A DNA stretch of 64,000 bases, from contig CP137682.1 in NCBI GenBank assembly GCA_037976565.1, positions 186,001-250,000 of the forward strand, read 5' to 3'. This stretch comes from Mesocentrotus franciscanus. Its lineage: Eukaryota; Echinodermata; Echinoidea; Camarodonta; Strongylocentrotidae. This document shows positions 12,884-24,795 of this stretch, piece by piece (the first letter of the stretch is position 1; each line of letters opens with the position of its first letter). Below the pieces are notes generated by a model that searched no databases, had not been told where the DNA came from, and saw only the letters and a program-made list of their open reading frames with translations. The translations under genes were made by a program, and so were the position numbers.

Positions 12884-13384
12884 TTAAAGGGACTTGTTAA
12901 CATTGTTCAGATGAGAGAAAATGGTGCAAGGTAGTGACTTCAATGCTAGATGTACAATTAAAGGTATCTGAAAGTTTGAGTGAAAACAGACTATTATTAA
13001 TGATACAAATTGGGAAAAACTGATCTGATCGATTCCTTAATTCTCCCAACTATATTACAATTTAATTACATTTTAGGTGAATGTAAATTGTCACAAAGCA
13101 ATGAATTGGCTCTGTATACCAAGTGTTGAAAGATTTTAAAATCCCATCTTATGTCTTATTTTCATAAAAATTCAAAAATTGGTTAGGAGAATTTACTGCT
13201 AGAGGGTGTTGCACAGTGACACCTTCAAAGAAAACTATAAATATCTTTGTGGTTTGAGTATATTTCAGGATTTTTTTTAATGTTAGAGGGTTTGTACAGT
13301 AGAAGGAATATAATAAGTAACATTTCATACCAAAATTACGCAGTTTTTTCATCAACTTTCAACAATGTTACCGAGTCACTTTAA
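12884..13384. mobile_element. TTAA-type MITE, family T1 copy 1 (intron of UBE4B-like gene)
   Basis: TTAAAGGGACT at the left and AGTCACTTTAA at the right are inverted, with the complementarity running on into TAACATTGTT on both arms. A second copy in opposite orientation lies at 31328-31869 and shares most of the interior. It starts only 24 bp after the exon's donor site. Confidence 0.85.
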
Positions 13385-14139
13385 AGGTCTCAATGAAGCA
13401 GTACCAATTATTTCTACTTTCAACTCTCTCATAGTTTAATTATTGACAATCTTGCGTTTCTGGTTATGAAATTCCATTTCAAGAAAAACTGGCCGAAAGT
13501 AATTTTGAAATGTTTATCATACAGAAATAGACCAGCTATATTGTAAGTAAACTAAAGTGCTAACTGTTATACAATTCTGAAAGAATGACAGCTCTTGTCT
13601 CCATTTCTCGATATCTTGTGAAGAAGCTCTTAATAGCACTAGTACTGTACATGATGGATTTATTATGTTCCATGTTTTGTTTGACATCACTGTGGACAAG
13701 GAGGTTTAATTTTGAAAGTAGACTCATTCTATTTCTATGCATGAAGCAGTTCTCTTATCAACCGTTAACTCTTATCGTGCCATAATGAATACAGCCCAGT
13801 GCCACAGGGCTAATCCCCATTGTGCCAAGCCACAAATCCCCCCTGTGCCAAGTTTATTTTGAGATAATCTTATGCGCGCAAGCACAGTACAATGAGCATG
13901 AACAATAACTGCTATTACGCACCAAAGCAGTGTCGCGTCGCGTGAGTTAAGCAGCCAATCGATAGCGCGCTCGCGTGTACAAAGCACTATAATGGTAGCG
14001 TACATGCAGCCTTATGGCAGGATATGAGTTAAGAGCCAGAAAGGTGTAGAATGATTTGACTTGCTACCCTCTGCTTCTAGACAGATGATATAATACAGTT
14101 TTGAGTCACCTTTCTGTCCGTTTCCTGTCATCATTACAG

Positions 14140-14286
14140 ATCCACTGATGGCAACATTGATGGAGGACCCAGTGATCCTCCCATCAGGCAACGTCATGGA
14201 TCGTTCAGTTATAGAGCGCCATCTGTTGAACTCGCAGACAGATCCGTTCAACCGTAGCAACCTTAGTAGTGATATGCTGCAACCAG
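14140..14286 (+). CDS. UBE4B: UBE4B-like ubiquitin ligase, U-box exon
   Basis: After ATCATTACAG the frame continues from the previous exon as [20 protein letters not shown], then [19 protein letters not shown] and NLSSDMLQP, with one base left before GTAATA. This is a clear U-box: the DP(L/I)M-TLM-DPV-LPSG start, the DRS-I-RHLL helix and the TDPFNR motif that contacts the E2. The wording is closer to UBE4B than to UBE4A (LPSG-VMDRS, RHLLNS-TDPFNR). The exon phase (1 to 1) is consistent on both sides. Confidence 0.95.
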
Positions 14287-14293
14287 GTAATAA

Positions 14294-14390
14294 TAATGAT
14301 AATAATAATATTGGGTTCTTGTATAGCGCTCGTATCTGTCAGACTTGACACTCAAGGCGCTCCCGATTATTACCCTGGCTTTAGGTAAGA
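14294..14390. repeat. AAT microsatellite plus 'tatagcgct...aaggcgct' repeat fragment
   Basis: Just after the U-box exon donor there is a short AAT run, then a repeat piece with tgtatagcgctcgtatctgt and caaggcgctcccgattat, of a dispersed type common in marine invertebrate introns. Confidence 0.45.
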
Positions 14391-14659
14391 AGTAAAGCAA
14401 TTTTGATATCAACTTCCAGACTTTCAGCTTTCAGGATGCCGGCTTAAAACCTATGAAAACCTATGAAAACATATTGTACACAAACTTCTCATTGGTCCAG
14501 TTTCACTAAGTTTCATGCAGCAAAATGAATAATTATTGATTTATTAGTTTTTATTTTTGTATTTATTAATTTGTTATTAACAAAAGCATTGCAACAAAAC
14601 AGGAGACATTCTAGATGGTCTGTCCCACATAAATGTTTATTACATTTAGAAGTCTACTT

Positions 14660-14832
14660 TAGCAGCCACCTGTGCAGAAAGACCAACTGTCTGTAAAGAC
14701 AACTTCTTTAGTTTCCATAAAATTATCCTTTATCATCGATACCTGTAATATAGAAACCTGTACATTAAGACCATATGATTGTAAAGACCACATTTCTTGT
14801 CTCCTTGAGTGGTCTTTATATACAGGTTTCAC
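14660..14832. repeat. Dispersed foldback repeat in last intron
   Basis: Contains repeated pieces of the form acctgt..gtaaagacca and ends tggtctttatatacaggttt, which is complementary to the start. It looks like a short hairpin repeat and has no coding content. Confidence 0.55.
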
Positions 14833-14883
14833 CGTTTTGTAATCATCATTTTTTTTCCCTCCTTTCTTCTATCATTCCAACAG

Positions 14884-14942
14884 CCACTGAACTGAAACAG
14901 AGGATACAAGACTGGATCCACTCCAAGATGAAGAAAGAGTGA
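14884..14942 (+). CDS. UBE4B: UBE4B-like ubiquitin ligase, last coding exon with stop
   Basis: After the acceptor TTCCAACAG the frame completes an Ala codon and reads ATELKQRIQDWIHSKMKKE, then TGA. This matches the C-terminal helix after the U-box in UBE4B (ELK-I--W), with the usual short basic tail. Together the three visible exons give about 126 residues, the C-terminal tenth or so of the family's usual length. Confidence 0.92.
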
Positions 14943-16476
14943 TGATCTAGTGAGAGTCAGACCAGAAGTCCTACAACTCACTCAAGCTTCAGCAATGAAA
15001 GATGATGTAAAAATAGCCCATTTTCCTGCTTTAAGAATTGGTCAGCTTTGTAGGCCTCATGAGAACTTAGTGGAACATGAAAAGAACATTATTTCAGATG
15101 TTCAAATCAAATCCTATGGGGTATTTCAAAAGCAAAGTAAAGTGAGGCGAGAATAGGCATTGTAAAAACTGCTATTTATTTGGTGCTGGAGCATTGGTCA
15201 ATCTTGCAGGTCCCATGACAAGATATTGAAACATGAAAAAACAAAGACACACTCAAAATATGAAGATATAAGACTACATTTGTTTGCGTTTTTCAAATTA
15301 CTTAGCCAAGCTTGGTTCCAAACTGCCAATTTATATTTGGAAATCCGCATTTCATATGACTCGAGTCTACAATGTCTATAGATCAATTTTGGTTAATAAC
15401 GTATACAAAAGATCACCTTAGGATCGTACTCTGCTAAACAAGAGTTAATAATATCTATTCAAAACTCTCAAATCATTGAATGAAAACATTCACAAAGCAC
15501 TTTGTTTAAATGTACATTGACCATACAAATTATCTATATTATAAACTTATCTGTGAGAGGTTGGGTATGGAGATATCTTTAGCCAAGTGCCCAGGAGGGT
15601 GTTTACTAAGCCTAGTGTTCACTCCTATCCTTTTAACAAAGTGTTAACACCTCTCTGCCATTCCACAGACAGTATGCTTGCAAAACTAGGAACATTTACA
15701 TGCATAAAACTTTTGTAAATTTCTCAAGTGCTGAAGATTTGTGAAAGTTTCATGCTGCAGAACAGTGGTCCCTACCAATTTCTAGGCTCTAGTTTAACAA
15801 CATAATTCTGCAGACTCCTTTGCAAATGCTCTGCATTTTAACTTTGTGGTTGCCTAGGTTATTTTGTTTTTCCTGGATCCATACAGTTGTAACCTTTGCT
15901 ATATTTTGTTTTTCCATATTTTAGTCTCAGTTTTAAAGGAAGGAGATAGTTCAGAGAAGGAGATAAGTATGATGTTTTCTAGTCTCTATGCAACAGTGCA
16001 ATTATAACTTTCACCAAAGAAGGGAGAAAGTATGTAGTATAGAAAATAATTTCTTGTATACATCTTAAAGAGCCCTGATCCTGATCTGATGTTATTATTG
16101 TATACCTTATAACATTTTTGATAAATGCCCATGGATGAGTGGTCTAAGTCATGTTTCTCATGTATATAAAATCAATCAAAAAAGATGTGCTGGGGGTAGA
16201 ATTCTGATGGAGTTGTTGAAAGTTTGTGGTACTAGAATTGTAAATAAGAATTTCAAAAAGTAAAAATCTATGAGCTGGGAAGCTACACATCATTGCTGTC
16301 CATTTCTGTCCAATTCCATTCTTGGATATAGAATAATATGATAACTCCTACAACAGGGCTTTGTATACATTCAGGATGAAGAACTTATATCCCTCCCCCA
16401 TGTTAGAACAGTGGTCTTTCTGTCATCTCAATTAGATAACATAATTGTAAAATCTCTCTTCTGTCATAAAATTAGA

Positions 16477-16563
16477 TTGATGGTAACTTTATCAGGCAAC
16501 TACCATGGTAACAGGGCTCAACCCAATCCAAGGTGGTGTTTTGATGGCAAAGTTACCATCAAT
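16477..16563. repeat. Short foldback element
   Basis: TTGATGGTAACTTT near the left end is matched by AAAGTTACCATCAA at the right end, with ACCATGG near the middle. No coding content. Confidence 0.65.
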
Positions 16564-17117
16564 GGTATTTTCTTCACCTGTTGAGGCATAAGCATCCCAG
16601 ATTATTCATAGACATCTCATTTGATATTCACATTTGATTCGTTAGAAAGAATTTTAGTCAGAACGGCATCATGATGTGTATACTTTGTACGTGCATGCCA
16701 AAAAAGGATTTACCATTTAAACCATTTTGGAGAATATTGTTAAATTGGGAAGCTATTGGAATATTATGCAATGATAGCACATACCTTGAATGTGTAGCTC
16801 TGATACTTTGTGCATGTACTGCTAAGATATAAATATGTTGATGTAGGTTTTTAGTAAATTAAACATTATAGGTACAGGATTTAAATTGTGAGAAAGATAT
16901 TACTTTCAAGTTAAATGTCATGTCATCCAAAATGTTGAGACATTGAGTGATTTTTTGACATTTTATTAGCAGGCTTTGATATTTTTATCTTATTTTGTTT
17001 TTAATGGAATGCAAATGAAGTAAGAGTATCATCATAGATGTGGGGCTTTGGGAGTCTTGTTAAGGAGGATTGATGAATTGTAGAATTTGAAAATGGAGAG
17101 AATATGCTGATACCTGG

Positions 17118-17403
17118 GGGTGTTTCACAAAGACTAAGATTGACTTTAAGTTGGACTTAAGTATGACAGGCCGTTCATGCCACTGTTTGCTCTTACCATT
17201 TACTGGCATTTGTCTTTCAAGGGACGTACAAATTGTGATCTCAAATCTACAGAGTTTACATTTTTTGATAGTTCATTATTGAAGGAAAAATATTATCTAA
17301 AGATTATAATTTAGAGACCAATGGTGATAGCAACCAATGGCATGAATGGCCCGCCATACTTAAGTCCAACTTAAAGTCGATCTTAGTCTTTGTGAAACAC
17401 TCC
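17118..17403. mobile_element. MITE with about 65-bp terminal inverted repeats
   Basis: Left arm starts GGGTGTTTCACAAAGACT; right arm ends AGTCTTTGTGAAACACTCCC. The arms stay complementary for about 65 bp (through TTAAGTTGGACTTAAGTATG) with a few mismatches. No clear target duplication and no ORF, so superfamily is unassigned. Confidence 0.85.
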
Positions 17404-18498
17404 CAGGACTCAAAATTGAAAAGGAGGTCCTCTGTGATTCAAATGTAGACTGTGATGAATGCATTATCTGATTAGATTGATGTGATTAGAAAATTAAAAG
17501 AAGTCCATGTAAAATAGGTTGGTTTAACTTTATATCCTATGTTCTTCATTCTGGGAGGCAGGGTGTAGGCACAAAAGAGAGAAAGAGAGAGAGAGAGAGA
17601 GAGGGGGGGGGGTGGATATCATTTTGTTTCTTTCCTCCTGCCATTTTCTTTCCTAGTGAATTTGCTACTTCCTTTTTACTGAGAATACGATATTAATGAG
17701 AGGTTTTCTATCCCTTAGATGTATATCTCTCTGACTTTCACAATTGAAGTAAACAAGTGTGATAGAAATGAAGCAATGTCATGAAGGAACTTTGTCCCTT
17801 ATTTCAGTATTAACCTGATCTGACAGTTTGTAGAAAGAAATGAGCTGAATCAGAATATATGCTCAATCGTTTGCTTTTATTTCCCTGCAGTTGGATCCAG
17901 ACGTATATTCCAAGCTTATGTATATTTCGCGATGCATCATTATTGAGGATTGTTTTTGCCGGTGGTTTTTTTTTTTTACGTGGAGGAGTAGCACAAAGTA
18001 TCATTGGCTGTTCATAAGATATAACACCCTGTGTGTGTTGATATATTTATTTGAGTATTTAAATGATGTCTTCAAGGATATTTAACCAAGTGTCCACTAA
18101 TGCATGTTCATGATGTAAATGAGTAGTCTAGTAAGATCTACAGTTAACAACTAGATTATTCATGCTCCTTGTAAATTTGATGGGTTTGTGAGGGTTTTTT
18201 TTGTTACTAAAGAATGAAAGGTAGAATGGTTGAATTAGGATCCTTGTCGAATACTTTAGATGAAAGCTTTAATACGTCACATTCTCAAGAAACAAATCGG
18301 GACGAATCAATTTTTCACATACATGTACTTAGAAAATTACAAAACTTGTTAAGGGTACGGATAATTTAGTTGTTAACTGTATGATTCTTATTTTTTATTT
18401 CATTTTTTATTTAATCCTACCTGTAAGGAAAGAGAATGTTTTAACTTAACACCATCTAATCCGCAGTATATTTATGCAGCTATGTAAGTCGTATTGAA

Positions 18499-18504
18499 AA
18501 TAAA
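18499..18504 (+). promoter_or_regulatory. Candidate poly(A) signal for UBE4B-like gene
   Basis: AATAAA in a long non-coding stretch after the stop at 14942, before the next repeat element begins. Confidence 0.3.
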
Positions 18505-18963
18505 AAGACTATTCCTTATTGTCTTAAGTCTTTCTGCATAAGCGCTTTAAGGACATGTTAATGTTCTTTATGTTAGTACCCTTAAGATTTCTAAGTCTCT
18601 AGAGCAAAAAGGGTATGAATCCCGACCTTGCAAAAAGTTCATAAAATGGAGACCTCCTCAGATCTAAAAGTATGTGTACTTGTTCATTTACCAGGGCAGG
18701 AAGGCTGTGATTCACAAAGGAGGTCCCATGTCCAATGAATGGACTATATACACCTGTTTTACTCCACTCTAGAAATTTAAACCATGATTCAGTCCAGGAA
18801 CCTTTGTCAAATTAGGGTTTCAAAACAAACCTGAATGAGAGCAAAGAAGGCTCTGATTCCTTGAAGCTTTAGCAATTCTTTCCATCTCTCATTTGCATCA
18901 AGAAAATATTCTTGTTCTTTATATGGACCAATGTCTATGAAGTGTTTTCTTTCAAACTCCAGC

Positions 18964-19348
18964 TTAAAGGGACTGGGTAAATTTGCCCCAGATTTAAAAA
19001 AAAAATCCTGGATTTAGCTCATGCTGCAATCATAATTATAAACCTTTAGGTCATACATGAATCCCATGACTTTTACAAGCCAATCGCCTGTCTGATTATC
19101 AAGATATCTATGATTGGAATGAGAAATTTCAGAATTCGTTTTCCTAACGGTTTTTATAACACTAAAGTCTATTAGGAAAAATAAGTATGGTAAAACCAGT
19201 CACTCAAAGATTTTTACTTTTTTGAGGCACTCCATGATCATTTTGAAGCGCAATTTTTTTAGGGCTTCAATATTACACCATATCACAGACACTGATAACA
19301 TGTAGGGCCATGCGTCTCAGATTTAACATTGTTAAACGATGCCTTTAA
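18964..19348. mobile_element. TTAA-type MITE, family T2 copy 1
   Basis: Begins TTAAAGGGACTGGGTAA and ends GATGCCTTTAA. A closely similar copy in the same orientation is at 51816-52202, identical over long internal stretches (for example around 'tttacaagcc' and 'tcactcaaagattttt'). Both copies have TTAA at each edge. Confidence 0.85.
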
Positions 19349-20700
19349 GTTACAAGTACACGTACTATGAAAACATTGGGCCTCCTGTGTGTATGAGTAT
19401 GTGGGTCAATAATGCTATGAACTGGAGGAAAAGTAAACGTTCAATAGGTTCTTACCAGGTCTCTCTGTCATTAGGAGAATCCACTGTAATTTTAATCTAG
19501 TCCTTTTATGTGATGAAGAAGCTAAGGCAAACTCTAAACACCATGGCACTTCTGTATTTATATGAAAACGGGATAGTTGACTACTACACGTAGTACGTTT
19601 TATTCCTCATTTACATGTTTTCCAGTCATACGATGTGTGAGGAAGGTTGTGCTCTCTTTTTCTATTCCTCAGTGTCGTGCATATAATATGTGTAAATTGG
19701 AATATAAGACTTAAAAGTGTAAGGTTTGCTGAAATTAAATTTAAGTTTGTTTTTAAATTATCTCAGAAGAATGTGAACGTATAATGTGAATGATCAAATA
19801 TATGAATGCAATAATATTTGACAGCGTATACATTAGTAGTGATTGAATTAAATAGGTCAAGTGGCTGTTCACCAAAAGACTACAGAATAGTGTTTGTGAC
19901 TGTATTTATTGCATTTCATTTCATGTTACTGCATTTTATTTCATTTATTTGAATATGGAAACGCCTGATTCAGTCGAAGGCTATTCTTCAACAAGTCCGT
20001 GCAAACATAAAAGAGATATAAATAGTAAATGGTAAAGACGGGTTGCATATGAAATAACTTTAACAGGTAAAACATCATACATATCAATAAACAGAAAGGT
20101 AATGTATAAATGAACCAGGGAGATGATAGAACTCTGCTGAATTTGATTTGTGTACAATGATAATACATATACATAAACGTTTTCTGTAATGTTTGAACTC
20201 CACCCCATCCATGGTGAGACAATTGGAATCTCTTGAAATTAAAATTCACCCGCTACTAAGGTAGGAGAATCCAATACCCTATGTAGCATTTTTCATTGAT
20301 AAAACTCTCAGATAGTTGAAGGGATAGTTTAGTTTTGGTATAGAGGGCGCTACACACATTTTTTTGGTGTGTGAGCTAATGAAAACTGAGTGTCAGATTT
20401 GAAAGAGCATACAATTTAAATGACAAGATCATCTTTATTCGATCAAACAAAATCGGTTTAGAGACGGCTGAAATATCCATGATAAATATCACCATTTCTA
20501 ATATTTGTGGGGCCCCAACAAATATTCGATAATTTTGAACCAGCCGTTGAAAAAACGAGATAGCGCCTTATACGTTTTATTCCAGCCAATGCCGATGTTG
20601 GCTTTTTCGTGTTGGTTATAATACGCACAACCATCCGGCCCATGTATTGATATTATGAATTATATCCCTTCTATGAATATTCATGAGTATTCTAAATACA
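19349..20700. other. Non-coding stretch
   Basis: No exon or clear repeat boundary recognised. Open frames on both strands are short and look like chance. Confidence 0.4.
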
Positions 20701-20702
20701 TG

Positions 20703-20725
20703 ATTGGTCAATTGGTGATCACGTG
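20703..20725. promoter_or_regulatory. CCAAT/E-box pair 1
   Basis: ATTGG (CCAAT on minus) followed after exactly 12 bp by CACGTG. Same arrangement as three other sites in the window. Functional binding (NF-Y with a USF/MITF-type bHLH factor) is inference. Confidence 0.4.
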
Positions 20726-20815
20726 ATAAAGTATAATTTCACTATGTAAACAAATCTCTGCCAGAGCTCCGAATATTTTGCATTATATTTTTGATCAATG
20801 AAATCCTGTTCGGTG

Positions 20816-20838
20816 ATTGGTCAACATAGCATCATGTG
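20816..20838. promoter_or_regulatory. CCAAT/E-box pair 2
   Basis: ATTGG followed after exactly 12 bp by CATGTG, just left of the TIR element at 20891. Confidence 0.4.
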
Positions 20839-20913
20839 ACCAAACATAACATTGCTATGATGTTACCGATACGAAAAATGTGCTATACAGTGACGTCATC
20901 CATGGTATAGTAA

Positions 20914-21080
20914 GCAAATATTAACCGACTACGAGGGTAATGGTACAAACTATCATCGCCAAGGTGATCAATCGGGGCTACTATCATCACGAGCCGCAGG
21001 CGAGGGATGATAGTAGCCCCGTGAGCACCGAGGCGATGATAGTTTGTATCCATTGCCCGAGTAAAGGAGGTTAATATTTG
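20914..21080. repeat. Large imperfect hairpin, foldback element A
   Basis: Outer arms AAATATTAACC and GGTTAATATTT; then GGTAATGG and CCATTGCCC; ACAAACTATCATCGCC and GGCGATGATAGTTTGT; GGGGCTACTATCATC and GATGATAGTAGCCCC; apex around acgagccgcaggcgag. The right side continues GTTTTATATCCC. It shares frame but not arm sequence with hairpins B, C and D. Confidence 0.9.
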
Positions 21081-21326
21081 TTTTATATCCCACATCGGCA
21101 ATAAGGTCTACTTAAAGTGAATTTTACATAATTAAAAGAAGCTAGGTTTTCGCTCGCGGCGTTCTGATTCTGCAAGCAGTTTAGCTTCAGCAGATATCGG
21201 TAGATAACGATATCATTTCGCGTATCCTACTTTGCTATGCTTATTCAATGGGCAAGTGGGGAAGCAGCAAAAAAATACTATACAAAATGTACTATCGCAG
21301 GGTGCTAGTACTTATCTATCATTGAT

Positions 21327-21349
21327 CATGTGACCTCGTTTAGACCAAT
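21327..21349. promoter_or_regulatory. CCAAT/E-box pair 3 (inverted)
   Basis: CATGTG followed after exactly 12 bp by CCAAT, the mirror arrangement of pairs 1 and 2. Confidence 0.4.
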
Positions 21350-21580
21350 CAGATTGCACTATACCATGGATGACGTCATAGATATGCGATCGATCAAGAT
21401 CAATGTGATATCGGTGTCGGCCCGGTCGCGGTAAAAAAAAAATTAAAAGAAATAAAAATAATAATAAATTATTAAAACAAGTACGGTCGTCTGCGCTGTT
21501 CTCTTTGCTCTCTACACTACTTCAGTGACAGTATACATTATTGTTATTATTATTCTTATTTTTATGAAGGTTGGTTTGAA

Positions 21581-21757
21581 AAATATAAAACAAATATATC
21601 ATACACTATTTCAAGCCACTAGTGAAATTATGGATCCCTCGGCGACAGAAATAACACTCTTTTCTTCGGGGCTGTGCCCCTCAGAAAAAAGTGCTTTTCC
21701 TGCTACCTCGATCCATAATTTCAACCAGAGCCTCTCAGTGTATGGTATATTTGTTTA
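21581..21757. repeat. Large imperfect hairpin, foldback element B
   Basis: Begins ATATAAAACAAATATATC and ends GGTATATTTGTTTA. Inner arms ACACT/AGTGT, GAAATTATGGATC/GATCCATAATTTC and ACTCTTTT/AAAAAAGT flank the apex TTCGGGGCTGTGCCCCTCAG. The ORF running through it is a shadow. Confidence 0.85.
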
Positions 21758-22339
21758 CTATTTTTTCCTGGGCAGAACTGCGCATGCTCTATTTGATATT
21801 TTCCTCCAACGCACTACTGCGCGTGCTCACTGCTCGTTGACAAAATATATGTCAAATTCGAACAAGCAGACGACCAGCTGAGCTAGTCCTTACAGGGGTT
21901 TACAGCTGATTTATAAAAAAATGCGATCCATAAAAAAAAAGTTAATTTCATAATTTTCAAGGCAAGATATCATACAATCAGTTGGTACTTAGTCTTACCT
22001 ACAATTTTGAGGATATCTGCTCTCAAAATGAAGATTTCCAGACCCTTGTCGGTAAGTTATTAATTTTTCGCAAATGACTGCAAAATTTGCCGATCTTTTG
22101 TCAATATATTCATGATTTCATACCCAATTCCGAAGAAAATTCCGTCTGTAGGTAATTTTATATTCCTCTTTCCAGTGGTGATTTCAGACTTTCGAAATCT
22201 TACCGATTTTTTTGAGATAGCGAACTTAGGTCACGCACGAACTATGGTCACACCACATTACGGACTGCTCATAACCTTGCCGCCTGCAGTATCGGCGCAA
22301 GCAGGCGCGGGCGGATCCAGGGGCCAGGGGGCCTTGCCC

Positions 22340-22920
22340 CCCGCCCAAAAGAGAGAGAGAGAGAGAGAGAGAGAAGGAAAAGAAGGGAAAGAGGAAAGAA
22401 AGGGAAAGAGGAGAGAAAGGGAAAGAAAGAAGAGGAAGCAGGAAAGAAAAGGGGGAAAGAAGGAGATCAGGGGGCCGAAAGGGCCTTGCCTCCCAGGCTG
22501 TTGCCTGCCCCCCGAGCAAACAAAAAGAGAGAAGGAAGGAAAGGGAAAGAAAAAAGGAAAAGAGGAGATAAAGGGAAGGAAATAAAGAGGAAGAAGAAAA
22601 AAAAAGAAGGGGGATATCAGTTGCGATTTTCCCGCCAACAAGATGTGGATCGTGGGGGCCAAAGGCCTTCCCTTTCCCCACCCCCCCCCCCAACAAAAAA
22701 GAGGAAGAAGAAAAGAAAAGGATGAAAAGGTAGGGGAGATCAGTTGCGATTTTCCGAGGCAACAAGGTGTGGATCGGCGGGGGGCCGAAAGGCCCTTGCC
22801 TCCCCCTCCCCCTCGGTAAAGAGAGAGAGAGAGAGAAGGAAGGGAGGGGAAAGGGAAAGAATTATAGAGGAAGAAGAAAAGAAAAGGGGGAAAATAAGGA
22901 GAGATCAGTTGCGACTTTTA
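22340..22920. repeat. GA-rich minisatellite inside H1
   Basis: Four or so diverged units of roughly 120-150 bp, each with a purine tract (gagagaga, ggaaagaa) and a GC-rich spacer (ggccttgcc or similar). Confidence 0.75.
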
Positions 22921-23189
22921 TCGCTTCGTCTATCATCATTGTACAACTATCATCGTACAAATGTATTTATTTATTCCTGTTTGATAACAATAATATTAAT
23001 CTAAACTCATAACAGCAACAAATCAAAATTCAGAAGAAAACCATTTTGCAGGCAGAAAGAAACACAAAAATGATCATGCATTTGCATGTAAGTGTATCAT
23101 CAGAATTATTCATATTGTTTTATTACATTTTGTGAAATAGTATGCATTCAAGCTTTCGGAACTTTTTTTTTGAAGTTTCAAAAATAGTA

Positions 23190-23650
23190 TGCTCATCTAA
23201 CCGTAATTAAATGCCTAAAACCCCTAAGCTCTGCCCCCTGGACACCAACTAGGGCCCTAAGGCGGGCCCCTGGATGCTCACCTGACCGTAATTTAGTGCT
23301 TAAAACCCCTGAGCTTCCGGGGGCTCTGCCCCCTGGACCCTCACGTCATTTAGTGACATGCCAGTGTCACAAATAAGGTATCAAAATATGCTCATCTGAA
23401 CGTAATTAAATGCCTAAAACCCCTGAGCTTCCGGGGCTCTGCCCCCTGGATCCCACCTAGGGCCCTAAGTCGGGCCCCTGGATGCTCATCTGACGGTAAT
23501 TTAATACCTAAAACCCCTAAGTTTCCGGGGGCTCTGCCTCCCTGGACTCTACGCCAATTAGTGTCATGCCAGTGTCACAAATAAGGTATAAAAATATGCT
23601 CATCTGACCGTAATTAAATGCCCATACGCCCTGAGCTTCCGGGAGCTCCG
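23190..23650. repeat. Minisatellite inside H1
   Basis: Repeated unit atgctcatctgaccgtaatt followed by aaaacccctgagcttccggg and gctctgccccctgga, in four to five copies alternating with 'gtcatgccagtgtcacaaat' spacers. Confidence 0.85.
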
Positions 23651-24012
23651 CCCCTTGACCCCGCCGCGGCTTTGCCCCTAGACCCCACTCCAATTTACGC
23701 TGCGCTCTACCTGATCTTAAATACTTTAGCCTCCCCCACACCCACTTTGAAAAAACGTTCAGCAGGGCCTGCATGTAAGAGTGGTGGTGATGCGGAATTT
23801 TTTTTGCCCCCTAAACAATTTTGCTCATTACGCCATTGCTTTAGTGGTTACCATTACGTACCAATATTTGGCTCGCACAATTTCAAATTTGGGCCCCCTA
23901 AGAAATCCTGGATCCGCGCCTGGGCGCAAGTCACCGGTACTTTAGCCCCGCGCTATATGGCGCTCGATCTAGATCAGCTGGTAGCTAATTGGTTCGAATG
24001 GCAAAGAAGGGA

Positions 24013-24204
24013 TATAAAACAAATATACCAAGCATTAAGTTCGTAAGAATAGTGGAAATTATATATCTTCGGAGGGACTGGCAATAGGTACTATTTTTCC
24101 TCGGGTCTACGCCCCTCGGAAAAATAGTACTTTGCCAGTCGATCCCTCCTCAGATAAATAATTTCCACTATTCTTTCTCACAGCTTTGTATATTTGTATA
24201 TTAT
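24013..24204. repeat. Large imperfect hairpin, foldback element C
   Basis: Begins ATATAAAACAAATATACC, ends GTATATTTGTATAT. Inner arms AGAATAGTGGAAATTAT/ATAATTTCCACTATTCT, GGAGGGA/TCCCTCC and GGTACTATTTTTCC/GGAAAAATAGTAC flank apex CTCGGGTCTACGCCCCTCGG. Lies 90 bp right of element H1. Confidence 0.9.
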
Positions 24205-24402
24205 ACCGGTAATTAATTTTATAACGGTCACCGTATTTTTGTTAAAGTGGAGCTAATTTGGTATGATCGGATTGAATCTAAATTTCACACATTTTGGGGT
24301 CTAAAATTACCTTAATAGCTATTTTAGGTCCTAAAAAGGCACTAGAAATGTCATAAATAAGAATAAGAGCAATACCCATGCACTTTGAAGGCATTTGCGG
24401 TC

Positions 24403-24559
24403 TTAAAGTACAAGTCCACTCCAAAAATAACTTACTTTCATTAGAAGCAGAAAAATTAGACAAAACAATCAAAAAAAGTTTGAGCAAGATCGATTGATTT
24501 GTCTGATTATTCTGCTTCTATCGAAAGTAAGTTATTTTTGGACTGGACTTGCCCTTTAA
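24403..24559. mobile_element. TTAA-type foldback MITE, family T3
   Basis: TTAAAGTACAAGTCCA at the left pairs with TGGACTTGCCCTTTAA-like right end. Arms of about 60 bp include CCAAAAATAACTTACTTTC/GAAAGTAAGTTATTTTTGG and GAAGCAGAA/TTCTGCTTC, leaving a short loop. Confidence 0.88.
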
Positions 24560-24627
24560 ACAAGAACTCAACTGTCCCTTTAAACCTCATTCTGACTGTT
24601 TTGGTTTGTGTTATTGATTGTTTGTTA

Positions 24628-24722
24628 TCGAGAGAGAGAGAGAATGTGTGTGTGAGAGAGAGGGAGAGAGAGTAGGCGCGCGCGTGTGTGTGTGTGTGGG
24701 CGCGCGCACGCACGTGCACCCG
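24628..24722. repeat. GA and GT/GC microsatellite
   Basis: Runs of GA, then GTGTGT and GCGCGC dinucleotides. Confidence 0.85.
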
Positions 24723-24795
24723 TGAACTCACAAGCTTCAATTCGCTTCAATCCATTATTTTTCACAATTTTGCTTTATTAACATGACTGTATAGT

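Larger units (their letters stand above)
14943..18520 (+). other. Probable 3'UTR and downstream region of the UBE4B-like gene
   Basis: No further coding exon is seen. A plausible poly(A) signal (AATAAA at 18499-18504) would give a roughly 3.6-kb 3'UTR; earlier ends are possible. Two foldback elements (16477-16563, 17118-17403) and a GA/poly-G tract (about 17576-17612) lie inside. Confidence 0.4.
20891..21378. mobile_element. TIR element with CRE-like ends enclosing hairpin A
   Basis: Left end TGACGTCATCCATGGTATAG (20 bp) is matched exactly by its reverse complement at 21359-21378. The ends contain the palindrome TGACGTCA. A large hairpin (20914-21080) and CCAAT/E-box pair 3 lie inside. No ORF. 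Confidence 0.75.
22302..23922. mobile_element. Non-autonomous hAT-like element H1 with internal satellites
   Basis: Ends are CAGGCGCGGGCGGATCCAGG on the left and the inverse of CAGGCGCGGATCCAGG on the right. A perfect 8-bp duplication, GGCGCAAG, flanks it (22294-22301 and 23923-23930), which is the hAT signature. There is no transposase. The interior consists of GA-rich units separated by 'gatcagttgcgatttt' and 'gggccgaaagggccttgcc' motifs (22340-22920) and a second satellite at 23190-23650. ORFs over it are low-complexity artefacts. Confidence 0.88.

Noticed and set aside
22112..22765. Lys/Glu/Arg-rich frames on plus and Leu/Phe/Ser-rich frames on minus
   Set aside because: They read through purine-rich minisatellite inside hAT element H1.
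23190..23650. CRISPR-like array of regularly spaced repeats
   Set aside because: The spacers are themselves repeated and the setting is a eukaryotic hAT element; this is a minisatellite.
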